64,000 nucleotides of DNA. Source: Lachnospiraceae bacterium. GTDB taxonomy: Bacteria > Bacillota > Clostridia > Lachnospirales > Lachnospiraceae. The first letter of the stretch is position 1, and every line of letters begins with the position of its first letter. Where the stretch lies: positions 1 to 64,000 of the forward strand of contig JAFTZJ010000057.1 in assembly GCA_017461045.1 (NCBI GenBank), written 5' to 3'. The position numbers and the translations under genes were made by a program. This document shows, in pieces, positions 43,653 through 51,590 of the stretch. The notes beneath the pieces were generated by a model. The model made no database searches, was not told where the DNA came from, and was given only the letters and a program-made list of their open reading frames with translations.

Positions 43653-46175
43653 ATGATAAAGAGTATAATTACTAGAGCTGTTGTACTAACCCTTGTGTTT
43701 TTTGCAACACTCTTTCTGGTAAATCGATTTAATAATGCAGGAATGGATGAGGTGACGGCAGAAATGGATCAGCCAACTCTTCCGCTGGTATATATGTTGG
43801 CGGATGAGGAGGAAATCAATTGTCTGCATGGCTACACCTCTTCCATTGATATTGCCCTGTTTCACGATTCTATAACGCCGATTGGGTTGGATCAGACCGT
43901 ACAGTTTCGGATTGAAGATGTAGGAGTTGATATTGACAGTGTTGCCTATGAGGTACGTACAGTAGATGGAGGCTCCTTAATAGAGAACGGTAGTGTAGAT
44001 GATTTGGAAAAGAACAGTGGCTCATTTTATGCTACGACTACATTGCGAATGAATTTGACAGAATTAGAAGAATATACCTTTGTTGCCATTTTGAATCTAA
44101 AGGATGGACAAGAGGTGAAGTACTATACCCGATTGATTCCATCGGACGCACTATACACCAAGGAATTCCTGCAATTCATCATGGAGTTCCATACTGCTAC
44201 CTTTGATAAAGAAAGCCGTTCAACCGTTAGCATGTATATTGAACCGAATAATCAGGGTGAAAATGAGAACCTGTCTCATATAGATATTCACTCGAACTAT
44301 GAAACGGTTACCTGGGCGAACTTATCCATGATGCGAATTTCCCAAATGGTGCCGACCATAACAGATATTGACAGCAAGAATGCAACTATCGAATTAAAAT
44401 ATGTAGCCATTTCCGGTGATGAAGAGACGGCGCAGTATTTTAACGTAACAGAGGTATATCGGGTACGATATGTAGATTCATCAACTATTTATCTGATGGA
44501 TTTTGACAGAAACGTTGAGAGTATTTTTGATCGTTTTAATGTAAATACAGCACGCAACTGGTTCTTCTTCGGTGTGGCAGATTTGGATGATTTCCAATAT
44601 CGTGTTAGTGATGGCAATCGCAAGGTTGCATTCGTAAAAGAAGGACAATTGTGGTATTACGATTATTCCAATACCAGAATAACGAAGGTATTTGCTTTCT
44701 GGCAGGATACACCAACGGATGTGCGGACTGCATACGACCAGCATGGTATAAATATTGTGAAAATTGATGATGATGGCAACATTGTATTTACAGTCTACGG
44801 ATATATGAACCGGGGACAGCACGAAGGTGAAAATGGTATTGCAGTATACCGGTTTAAAGCGGAAACCAGTACCTTGGAGGAAGTATTATTTATCACCTGC
44901 GATGAGCCGTATGAGATTTTGAAGGAAGACGCTTCCCGTCTGACGTATTTAAATGAGCAGGGAGAATTCTTCTATTTGTTGGGAAATAACGTTATGAAAA
45001 TTGATTTGGAAACCCACGAATCCAGTTATGTAATTCATGGCATTCCAAAGGAATATCTAGGTGTATCTGATAGTGAGTATTTGTTGGCCTACCCAAATGC
45101 ATCTGTTGACCGGGATAGTACGCAATTAACCATTCTGAATTTGGAAACTTATGAGCAGCATGTAATTGAGGCAGGTGCCGGACAACGAATTAAGGCACTT
45201 GGATTTATTGAAAATGATTTGGTATACGGACTGGCAAATGAAACCGACGTAGTATTGAATACAGATGGAAGTACCATTTTCCCTATGCATACCTTGAAGA
45301 TTACTACCTTGGAAAATCAAGTGGTAAAGGAATATGCAAAGGCGGGAATTTATGTAATGGAAGCCAGAGCCGTAAATCAGGTAATTTATCTGAACCGGGC
45401 TACCAAAGCCGGCAGTAATTATCTGGAAGTATCCGATGATTTTATTACCTTTAAGGAAGAAGACAGCAACAACATTCAGGTAAGCTATCAATATACTTAT
45501 GATGGTTATAACCAGCTGTATATGATATTCCCGAACTATATGTATGTAACCTCCATTCCACAGCTGGTGATTACCAAGGAATCGATAAATGAAGACAATC
45601 GAACCATTGCGGTAGACAGTGGTGAGAAGTCCAACCGTTATTATGTATATGCACAGGGTGAAATGCAGGGCTCTTACTCCACACCGCGAGGCGCTATTCT
45701 GGCGGCGAATGAGGAAAGCGGTCAGGCAATTGACAGCAATGGTAATTGTATTTGGAAAATCAGTGGTTTGTTGGAATATGCAGAAGTAACGGAAGGTTTG
45801 CAGGAAACGATTTGCGATACTCCGGCGGAATCCTTACAGGAATGTGTGGAAATGATTCTGTTGTATGAGGGTGTAGCTCTTCCGGAAACTATGGATATGA
45901 CCGGAAATCCGGATGATATCATTGAACGTTATTTGGGTAAAACAGGTGTTAACTTAGTAGCTTGTGATGTGGATAATGCTTTGTTCTATTTGTGTCAGGG
46001 TGCTCCTGTAATTGCAAAATTGGATGCAGAGACTTATGTAATTATTATCAGTTATAATACGGCTACGATTCGATACTATAATCCGGTGACCGGACAGGAA
46101 CATCGGTTAGAGCGATATATCATTGAGGATATGTTTGCAGAGCAGGGAAATCAGTTTTTCACTTATGTACACTAG
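43653..46175 (+). CDS. large membrane-anchored protein with C39-like C-terminal domain
   Basis: 840 residues with an N-terminal anchor (~8-25) and the rest outside the cell. The middle portion has repeated beta segments (GQLWYYDYSNTRITKVFAF, GNIVFTVYGYMNRG) that could form a beta-propeller. The last ~120 residues resemble a papain-like C39 peptidase fold: LQECVEMILLYEGVALP, CQGAPVIAKLDAETYVIII, IRYYNPVTGQEHRLE. The Cys is present, but the usual His is replaced in AETYV, so it may bind peptides or glycans without cutting. It is followed at once by a 26-bp inverted repeat element. RBS AAAGGAG is present. Confidence 0.75.
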   Translation: MIKSIITRAVVLTLVFFATLFLVNRFNNAGMDEVTAEMDQPTLPLVYMLADEEEINCLHGYTSSIDIALFHDSITPIGLDQTVQFRIEDVGVDIDSVAYEVRTVDGGSLIENGSVDDLEKNSGSFYATTTLRMNLTELEEYTFVAILNLKDGQEVKYYTRLIPSDALYTKEFLQFIMEFHTATFDKESRSTVSMYIEPNNQGENENLSHIDIHSNYETVTWANLSMMRISQMVPTITDIDSKNATIELKYVAISGDEETAQYFNVTEVYRVRYVDSSTIYLMDFDRNVESIFDRFNVNTARNWFFFGVADLDDFQYRVSDGNRKVAFVKEGQLWYYDYSNTRITKVFAFWQDTPTDVRTAYDQHGINIVKIDDDGNIVFTVYGYMNRGQHEGENGIAVYRFKAETSTLEEVLFITCDEPYEILKEDASRLTYLNEQGEFFYLLGNNVMKIDLETHESSYVIHGIPKEYLGVSDSEYLLAYPNASVDRDSTQLTILNLETYEQHVIEAGAGQRIKALGFIENDLVYGLANETDVVLNTDGSTIFPMHTLKITTLENQVVKEYAKAGIYVMEARAVNQVIYLNRATKAGSNYLEVSDDFITFKEEDSNNIQVSYQYTYDGYNQLYMIFPNYMYVTSIPQLVITKESINEDNRTIAVDSGEKSNRYYVYAQGEMQGSYSTPRGAILAANEESGQAIDSNGNCIWKISGLLEYAEVTEGLQETICDTPAESLQECVEMILLYEGVALPETMDMTGNPDDIIERYLGKTGVNLVACDVDNALFYLCQGAPVIAKLDAETYVIIISYNTATIRYYNPVTGQEHRLERYIIEDMFAEQGNQFFTYVH

Positions 46176-46186
46176 AGTTGTACTGC

Positions 46187-46365
46187 CCTGCCTGTGACCA
46201 TACATTACAAACACGTCGTTTTTCTGGTTTTGCTCCGCCGCCTATTTATAAGCGGCTTCCGCAGCTCGCCCGCAAGCGGGCTCAGACAAGGCTTACGCCG
46301 CTTATACTATGCTCGCAAAACTGCGAAAAACTTCCTACCGTTTGTAATGTATGGTCACAGGCAGG
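46187..46365. repeat. 179-base foldback element with perfect 26-bp inverted ends
   Basis: The first 26 bases (46187-46212) are the exact reverse complement of the last 26 (46340-46365). Inside are further paired parts: TATAAGCGGC / GCCGCTTATA and a GCCCGC AA GCGGGC hairpin at the tip. It starts 12 bases after the stop of the 840-residue gene and ends 47 before ylmH. The short frame across it is an artefact of the repeat. It could be a long RNA hairpin or a miniature mobile element. Confidence 0.85.
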
Positions 46366-46411
46366 ACTAACAATACTTGCGCACACAAGTAATAAGTAAC
46401 AGGAGAATATC

Positions 46412-47164
46412 ATGTCAATGATGGAAGAACAACAGCTTCAGAAACGATTTTCGGAGCTGGCAGAACAAAGTTATCAAAATAGTGCATATTATTTTACGGA
46501 TTTTTTATCTGTATCGGATGCCGCATTGGCATATAGCGTGGTGGAGGAGTCAGAGTTCTTCCAATGGGGTGGAGCAGATGGCTGTGAGCGGGTAATACTA
46601 CGGTTTGGAAATCCAGAGGAATTTGGTTATGAAATTCCGTTTCCCATTCAAATACTAAAGATTGAGCCTTTGATTAAGAAGTTCGCAGATAATTTGAACC
46701 ACCGTGATTTCCTTGGAGCCTTGATGAATCTTGGGATTGAGCGGGATACCATTGGTGATATTGTGGTAAAGGATAAGGTGGCATATGTATTTGTAGTGGA
46801 GCGAATTGCCGACTACATCCGGGAGAACTTAGGACAGGTGAAGCATACCCATGTGAAGTGTCAGGTTCTGGAGGAAATGCCGGAGGAAGTGAAGCCACAG
46901 TTGGAGCCGGAGGAATTAATTGTGGCGTCCATACGATTTGATACGATTATTGCAAAGCTTTATCATTTATCCAGAAGTCAGGCCTTGGATTTGTTCCGGA
47001 AAAAGTTGGTTCTGGTAAATGGCAGGATATATGAAAACAACAGTGGTAATCCTAAGGATGGCGATGTGATAGCTGTGCGGGGGCATGGAAAGTTCATTTT
47101 CCGCCATATTCAGTATGATACGAAGAAGGGGAAACAAGCCATATTAGTGGAAAAGTATGTATAA
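46412..47164 (+). CDS. ylmH: YlmH-like S4-domain RNA-binding protein
   Basis: A 250-residue protein of the YlmH family. The N-terminal ~170 residues show FTDFLSVSDAALAYSV, GNPEEFGYEIPFPIQILKIE and DFLGALMNLGIERDTIGDIV. The S4 domain follows (RFDTIIAKLYHLSRSQALDL, KKLVLVNGRIYEN). YlmH binds stalled 50S-tRNA in ribosome quality control in Bacillus and is often near division genes; no division genes are seen here. ACAGGAG precedes the ATG. Confidence 0.9.
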   Translation: MSMMEEQQLQKRFSELAEQSYQNSAYYFTDFLSVSDAALAYSVVEESEFFQWGGADGCERVILRFGNPEEFGYEIPFPIQILKIEPLIKKFADNLNHRDFLGALMNLGIERDTIGDIVVKDKVAYVFVVERIADYIRENLGQVKHTHVKCQVLEEMPEEVKPQLEPEELIVASIRFDTIIAKLYHLSRSQALDLFRKKLVLVNGRIYENNSGNPKDGDVIAVRGHGKFIFRHIQYDTKKGKQAILVEKYV

Positions 47165-47178
47165 ACAGGAGGATAATC

Positions 47179-47355
47179 ATGGCAGATTTATGTGACAGCT
47201 GTATGAATTATGAATATGATGAAGAATATGAATGCTACACCTGTCTTATGGAATTGGACGAGGATGAAATGAGCCGATTCTTAAGTGGTAACTACAAGGA
47301 GTGTCCTTATTATCAATTGGGAGATGAATATAGGATTGTACGAAAGCAGATGTAG
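47179..47355 (+). CDS. small Cys-containing protein, DUF6472-like
   Basis: A 58-residue protein starting MADLCDSCMNYEYDEEY and containing ECYTCLMELDEDEMSRF and KECPYYQLGDEYRIVRKQM. The five Cys, three in CxxC-like spacing (CDSC, CYTC), suggest a small metal site. Family name DUF6472 is from memory of similar clostridial proteins. The ATG lies 6 bases after AGGAGG and 14 bases after the ylmH stop, so the two are co-transcribed. No function is known. Confidence 0.75.
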   Translation: MADLCDSCMNYEYDEEYECYTCLMELDEDEMSRFLSGNYKECPYYQLGDEYRIVRKQM

Positions 47356-47464
47356 ATGCCGGTTGGAAACAAGAGGTGCATATTGTTAGAAGCATATCCT
47401 ACATGGAATGACGCATATATTTATGAAAACAGAAGTGTTTACTTCTAAAGGAGTTCATGAATAT

Positions 47465-47926
47465 ATGTGTTTTTTTAATTTTAAAATGGTGGTAGCCTTT
47501 ATGTTATTTTCAATGCTGATGTGTTTGTCTGCGTGTAGTAATCCGTCTCATAATGGGGCAGTAGGTGCAACTGAGCTTGAAGGAGAAACAGAAGCTAATA
47601 TGGAACGAATTGATTTGGATTTTACCGTTTGCGAGGAAGGACGGTTGCCGGATGAATTGGTTGAACTCATTGAAGAAAAGAAAGCGGAACCATTTAAGCT
47701 TACCTTTACCACTAGAGAATATATGTATATTGTGGTGGGATATGGAGCACAGCAAAGAGGTGGTTGCTCTGTGACAGTCAATTCATTATATCGAACCACG
47801 CAAGCTGTGTATATTGATACGAACCTGATTGGAGTAGAGGGAGAAGCCATTCAGATTGATGGCATGACGTATCCTTATGTAGCAGTCAAATGCGAAAATC
47901 AGAATCTTCCGGTGGTATATGAATAA
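47465..47926 (+). CDS. lipoprotein with PrcB-like domain
   Basis: A 153-residue protein with a signal peptide ending in a lipobox (MCLSAC), so it is probably anchored outside the membrane. Its outside domain (TTREYMYIVVGYGAQQRGGC then SVTVNSLYRTTQAVYIDTNL) resembles the C-terminal domain of PrcB, a small beta domain. The ATG at 47465 lies 10 bases after AAAGGAG and gives a normal signal peptide; an in-frame ATG at 47408 does not. The gene ends just before the TetR promoter. Confidence 0.7.
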   Translation: MCFFNFKMVVAFMLFSMLMCLSACSNPSHNGAVGATELEGETEANMERIDLDFTVCEEGRLPDELVELIEEKKAEPFKLTFTTREYMYIVVGYGAQQRGGCSVTVNSLYRTTQAVYIDTNLIGVEGEAIQIDGMTYPYVAVKCENQNLPVVYE

Positions 47927-47932
47927 TTATGC

Positions 47933-47981
47933 TTGACGGCTAATCGGAATTAGCTTACAATAAGGCTAATCCAAATTAGCC
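47933..47981 (+). promoter_or_regulatory. TetR-type promoter with two operators
   Basis: TTGACG (47933-47938) and TACAAT (47956-47961) are 17 bases apart. A palindrome GCTAAT-CGGA-ATTAGC (47939-47954) fills the spacer, and a second, GGCTAAT-CCAA-ATTAGCC (47964-47981), lies just downstream of the -10. Both share the half-site GCTAAT. Binding would block polymerase, fitting autorepression by the TetR-family protein encoded next. Confidence 0.85.
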
Positions 47982-47994
47982 AAAGGAGAAAATC

Positions 47995-48615
47995 ATGAAC
48001 ACGAAAAGAAAAATTCTAGATGAAGCACTGAATCTGTTTTCAGAAAAGGGATACGGAAATGTATATGTGGCTCAGATAGCTGAGGCGGTTGGTATTAAAG
48101 CACCGTCCCTTTATAAGCATTACAAAAGCAAGCAAGATATTTTCAGTGCAATTCTTGATGAAATGAAATGTAGCTATGACAAACAGGCGGCTTCCCTAAA
48201 TATGAATGGAAATAATGCAGAGGCTGACGCTGAGATTTTCTCTGTGGTTTCTGAAGATGAGCTAGTAAAAATGGGAATGGGTTTGTTTATGTATTTTCTT
48301 CATGATGAGTATGCACAAAAGTTTCGAAAGATGCTGACCATTGAGCAGTTTCGGAATCCGGAACTTGCAGAGCTATTTACGAAGCAATATGCGGACGAAC
48401 CGCTGTCATACCAGGCGGCAATGTTCACCATGCTTGGAATGAATGGTATCTTGAAGGAACAGGATTCAAAGATAATGGCGTTGCAATTTTACGCACCAAT
48501 TTATATGTTGCTTACAATGTGTGACCGACAGCCGGAGCGGGAAGCAGAATTATCGAAATTACTGGAACAACACATCAGGCAATTTAGCAGAATTTACCAA
48601 AAGGAGGAATCGTAA
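47995..48615 (+). CDS. TetR/AcrR-family transcriptional regulator
   Basis: A 206-residue repressor. The N-terminal helix-turn-helix is clear: ILDEALNLFSEKGYGNVYVA, IAEAVGIKAPSLYKHYKSKQ. The rest is the ligand-binding, dimer-forming helical domain, of unknown ligand. It lies directly behind two GCTAAT palindromes and shares a stop/start overlap with the flavoprotein gene, so it probably represses its own operon until a ligand, perhaps an electrophile or quinone-like compound, binds. Confidence 0.93.
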   Translation: MNTKRKILDEALNLFSEKGYGNVYVAQIAEAVGIKAPSLYKHYKSKQDIFSAILDEMKCSYDKQAASLNMNGNNAEADAEIFSVVSEDELVKMGMGLFMYFLHDEYAQKFRKMLTIEQFRNPELAELFTKQYADEPLSYQAAMFTMLGMNGILKEQDSKIMALQFYAPIYMLLTMCDRQPEREAELSKLLEQHIRQFSRIYQKEES

Positions 48616-49352
48616 TGAAAATCGTTTTAATTCACGGACAGAACCACAAAGGCAGCTCTTATCACATCGGGCGTATGATTGCGGATAAGATAACATGTGA
48701 AAAAGAAGTAACGGAATTCTTCTTGCCAAAGGACTTAAACCATTTCTGCACAGGCTGTTATAGTTGTATCGAGGAAGAAAGTAAATGTCCGTTCTATTCT
48801 GAGAAAAGCAAAATTATGGAGGCGGTTGAACAGGCAGATTTACTGGTTTTCACTACGCCCACCTATTGTATGCGGGCATCGGCACCGATGAAATCATTTA
48901 TAGATCTTACATTTACATACTGGATGGTTCACAAACCGAGAGCCTGTATGTTTGAAAAGAAAGCAGTTGTTGTATCAACGGCTGCGGGAACGGGAACCAA
49001 TACTGCGATTAAGGATATTGTAACCGCACTTGAATACTGGGGAATTCCGTCTATAAGAAAGTATGGAGTAAGTGTGCAGGCTTCAGGCTGGAATATGGTA
49101 TCGGATGAGAAAAAGTCACAAATTGATAAGAAAACTACCCAACTGGCAAAGAAATTATCATTGAATCGTAAACCCAATGTGGGAATCAAGACGAAAATGT
49201 TATTTAACATGATGCGTATGATGCAGAAGAAAGGTTGGGGGTCAGGAGAGACCGAGAAGAAATATTGGCAGGAAAAAGGCTGGTTAGATAGAAAGCGACC
49301 GTGGAAAGAAGCATATAGGATTAATGCTGTCAACTCTGTATTACGCACATAA
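48615..49352 (+). CDS. flavodoxin-fold NAD(P)H-dependent oxidoreductase
   Basis: A 245-residue flavoprotein of the NADPH-dependent FMN reductase group. The FMN loop is IHGQNHKGSSYHIGRMIADK; HFCTGCYSCIEEESKCPFYS holds four Cys as in iron-sulfur flavoprotein-like members, though no full cluster motif is sure. TPTYCMRASAPMKSFIDLTF is the second FMN-contact block. The tail (~200-245) is basic with a WGSGE stretch. It overlaps tetR by one base and is controlled by the operator pair upstream. Confidence 0.87.
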   Translation: MKIVLIHGQNHKGSSYHIGRMIADKITCEKEVTEFFLPKDLNHFCTGCYSCIEEESKCPFYSEKSKIMEAVEQADLLVFTTPTYCMRASAPMKSFIDLTFTYWMVHKPRACMFEKKAVVVSTAAGTGTNTAIKDIVTALEYWGIPSIRKYGVSVQASGWNMVSDEKKSQIDKKTTQLAKKLSLNRKPNVGIKTKMLFNMMRMMQKKGWGSGETEKKYWQEKGWLDRKRPWKEAYRINAVNSVLRT

Positions 49353-49476
49353 AGCCACGTCAGAATTACCTAATTTTGCATCTTAAGGAATATTTCCTAT
49401 TTCCGCTCATAGAATAGTATCAGCGTAAGTAGCACCAAGTGAGCAAAAGCACACAAGGCAGGAAAGGGGAAATAAC

Positions 49477-51027
49477 ATGCAGTTAGTGAAGAAAGAAATT
49501 CGCACCAATAATCACAAGGTATCAAAGCTGGTTCAGCTTACAATAGATGAAGATTTTAATGTGTCAGATAGCCGACAGGATATTGATAAAATTATTATCA
49601 GTCAAGGGCAGGTTATGATCGATGAAACCGAACCCATGGTGGACCGTATTCGGGTAAAAGGTCATGTGGGTTATAAGATTTTGTATTCTGTGGCAAAGGC
49701 AGAGGGCGAGCTGGATTCCATGGAGGGAAGCGTTGCCTTTGAAGAGACAATTAATGTGGATGATTTGCTTCCGTCTTATGATACCAGTGTCAGCTGTGAA
49801 ATGGAGGATTTGAATATTTCCATGATTCATTCCCGCAAAATTGCGGTGAAGGGTTTGCTTCAAATGAAAATTGATGTAACGGAGCAGGATGTGATTGAGG
49901 GGGCTGAGGGTATTGAAAATGGTGACAATATCCAATGCATGTATAAGAAGGTTCCGTACACGCGAACGGTTGCTGACCAAAAGGATATTTTCCGGGTGCG
50001 GGAGTTGATTCCGATTCCGCAAAGTAAGCCAAATATTCGAAATCTTATTTGGCATTCCGTAACGGTAAATGAGGTAGAAACAAAACCGTTGGATAACAAA
50101 ATCGGTATCCGTGGCGAACTGGAAATCTTTTTGATTTATTGGGCTGAGGAGCAGTTGCCATTGCAATACCTGAATTTGGATATTCCATTTACCGGTGAAG
50201 TGGATTGTATGGGCTCCATGGAGGGCATGACCGCAGATATAGGCGTGGTGTTAGGAGAATCACAGTTAACCGTCGAACCGGATGAGGACGGAGAAGAACG
50301 GGTTCTGAATCTGGAGGCCAATCTGGAACTGGAGGTTCGGATTTATCAGGAAGAAGAACTGGAACTGTTGGGAGATATGTTTTCAACAACTGCCTGCATC
50401 GATGTGGAAACGGAAACCTTTGATTACGAATCCCTGTTGACCAGAAATAATGCAAAGACCCGAATCGTAGAACGGTTGCAACGGAAGGAGAATCAACCGG
50501 GAATCTTGCAAGTGTGCTATGTGGAAGGCAATGTGAAGGTAGACGATACCCACGCTACTGAGGACGGTCTTGTAGTAGAAGGAGCAGTTGAGGTACGAAT
50601 TGTGTACATAGCTGAGGACGATGCCCGTCCAATGAATTCGTTGACCGGATTTCTGCCGTTTAGCTATTTGGTAGAGGCAAAGGACATATCGCCGGATACA
50701 ATTTATCATGTGCGACCGACCCTGGAACAAATCAGTAGTATCATGTTGGGAAGCGACGAGGTGGAAATCAAAGCAGTTGTTAATTTAAGCATTATTGCCT
50801 TCGTGAAAAAGCAATGCAAAGCCATTACCGATATGACTATATCCGACATTGATTATGAAAAAATGAATCAATTGGCAGGTATTATTGGATATATGGTGCA
50901 GGAAGAGGATACACTATGGAATATTGCAAAACGTTTTTACACATCAATCGATACTATACGGAAGGTGAATCAGTTGGAACGGGATGAACTGGTGGTAGGA
51001 CAGAAGTTGGTGATTGTAAAAGGGTAG
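49477..51027 (+). CDS. DUF3794 (SPOCS) and LysM domain protein
   Basis: 516 residues with repeated beta-rich DUF3794/SPOCS units: MQLVKKEIRTNNHKVSKLVQ at the start, VRIKGHVGYKILYSV-like blocks near 60 and again near 190, 250 and 370. A LysM domain closes the protein (YMVQEEDTLWNIAKRFYTSI, VNQLERDELVVGQKLVI), which binds peptidoglycan. Similar proteins are found in spore-coat and envelope proteins of Clostridia. No signal peptide is seen, as for SafA-like or SpoVID-like coat proteins. RBS AAAGGGG is present. Confidence 0.88.
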   Translation: MQLVKKEIRTNNHKVSKLVQLTIDEDFNVSDSRQDIDKIIISQGQVMIDETEPMVDRIRVKGHVGYKILYSVAKAEGELDSMEGSVAFEETINVDDLLPSYDTSVSCEMEDLNISMIHSRKIAVKGLLQMKIDVTEQDVIEGAEGIENGDNIQCMYKKVPYTRTVADQKDIFRVRELIPIPQSKPNIRNLIWHSVTVNEVETKPLDNKIGIRGELEIFLIYWAEEQLPLQYLNLDIPFTGEVDCMGSMEGMTADIGVVLGESQLTVEPDEDGEERVLNLEANLELEVRIYQEEELELLGDMFSTTACIDVETETFDYESLLTRNNAKTRIVERLQRKENQPGILQVCYVEGNVKVDDTHATEDGLVVEGAVEVRIVYIAEDDARPMNSLTGFLPFSYLVEAKDISPDTIYHVRPTLEQISSIMLGSDEVEIKAVVNLSIIAFVKKQCKAITDMTISDIDYEKMNQLAGIIGYMVQEEDTLWNIAKRFYTSIDTIRKVNQLERDELVVGQKLVIVKG

Positions 51028-51062
51028 TGTATATAAATTGTGGTTTATCAGAATTTACTATA

Positions 51063-51205
51063 CCGCGGTTTCGAGAATATATATTCCCGCCAGACACGCT
51101 TTCGCTCCGGCCAGCACGTAATGGTACATAGGGCGTGAAAAAACCACGCCCAAGGACCAACGTGCTTCTAGGGTCTTTGCGGGAACATATATCCTCGTCC
51201 ACCGC
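51063..51205 (-). repeat. foldback repeat copy A
   Basis: This ~143-base element folds back on itself. The outer arms pair GAGAATATATATTCCCGC (51073-51090) with GCGGGAACATATATCCTC (51179-51196). Next AGCACGT pairs with ACGTGCT, and the tip is GGGCGTG / CACGCCC. Read on the minus strand it is homologous to copy B: both hold ACGT-CTG-CCG-AGCGAAAGCG (gaps variable) and GGTCCTTGG. The 563-base gap 51028-51590 holds this, a middle hairpin and copy B, and no gene I can support. Confidence 0.85.
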
Positions 51206-51244
51206 TACTCTACCAACTGATATACAAAATTTATATTGGAGAAC

Positions 51245-51294
51245 AGTAATGCTCTGCGTAAGTGTAAAATTCTATATTATTGCGGAGCTTTACT
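51245..51294. repeat. hairpin between the two foldback copies
   Basis: AGTAATGCTCTGCGTA and TGCGGAGCTTTACT (51245-51260 and 51281-51294) form an imperfect stem with a loop of about 20 AT-rich bases. It lies at the centre of the inverted pair A/B. Confidence 0.6.
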
Positions 51295-51340
51295 ACTAGC
51301 GTAGTGTATAAAATTACGTGTTCTTATGAAAGCAAATCAG

Positions 51341-51478
51341 TGGTGAAGGAATATATATACTTGTGAGCAGACTCTAAAAGTACGTCGGTCCTTGGATTGC
51401 GTTTTTTGCAATCCTAGTACCGCTACGTACTGACCGAAGCGAAAGCGGGTCTGCGATAAGTATATATATCCTGAGCCA
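51341..51478 (+). repeat. foldback repeat copy B
   Basis: A ~138-base foldback. The outer arms pair GGAATATATATACTTGTGAG (51349 on) with ATAAGTATATATATCC (51456-51471). AGTACGT pairs with ACGTACT and the tip is GGATTGC / GCAATCC. It is the reverse-orientation homologue of copy A. Bases 51379-51395 match the complement of 51150-51166 in A, and 51424-51453 match the complement of 51091-51120, at roughly 80% or more by eye. Confidence 0.85.
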
Positions 51479-51590
51479 CGGAGTGAAGCATATAACTTGA
51501 AATCTTTATACACAAGTGGACAGTTTTTCGGAATTGTACTATACTATTTGCAGTTAATTTATTACGAAACAGTCAGGAGGAAATAGATAT

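Noticed and set aside
46178..46399. 73-residue reading frame with Cys at its start
   Set aside because: It lies across the perfect inverted-repeat element, has no ribosome site and no protein-like pattern. The open frame is a by-product of the repeat.
49564..50166. 200-residue minus-strand frame inside the DUF3794/LysM gene
   Set aside because: It is a shadow frame; the plus-strand protein has clear domains, and the minus-strand protein has no recognisable pattern.
51028..51590. T-box or metabolite riboswitch before the M18 aminopeptidase
   Set aside because: The hairpins do not show a T-box bulge sequence or a known riboswitch core, and no terminator lies directly before the gene. The two copies match each other instead, which points to a repeat.
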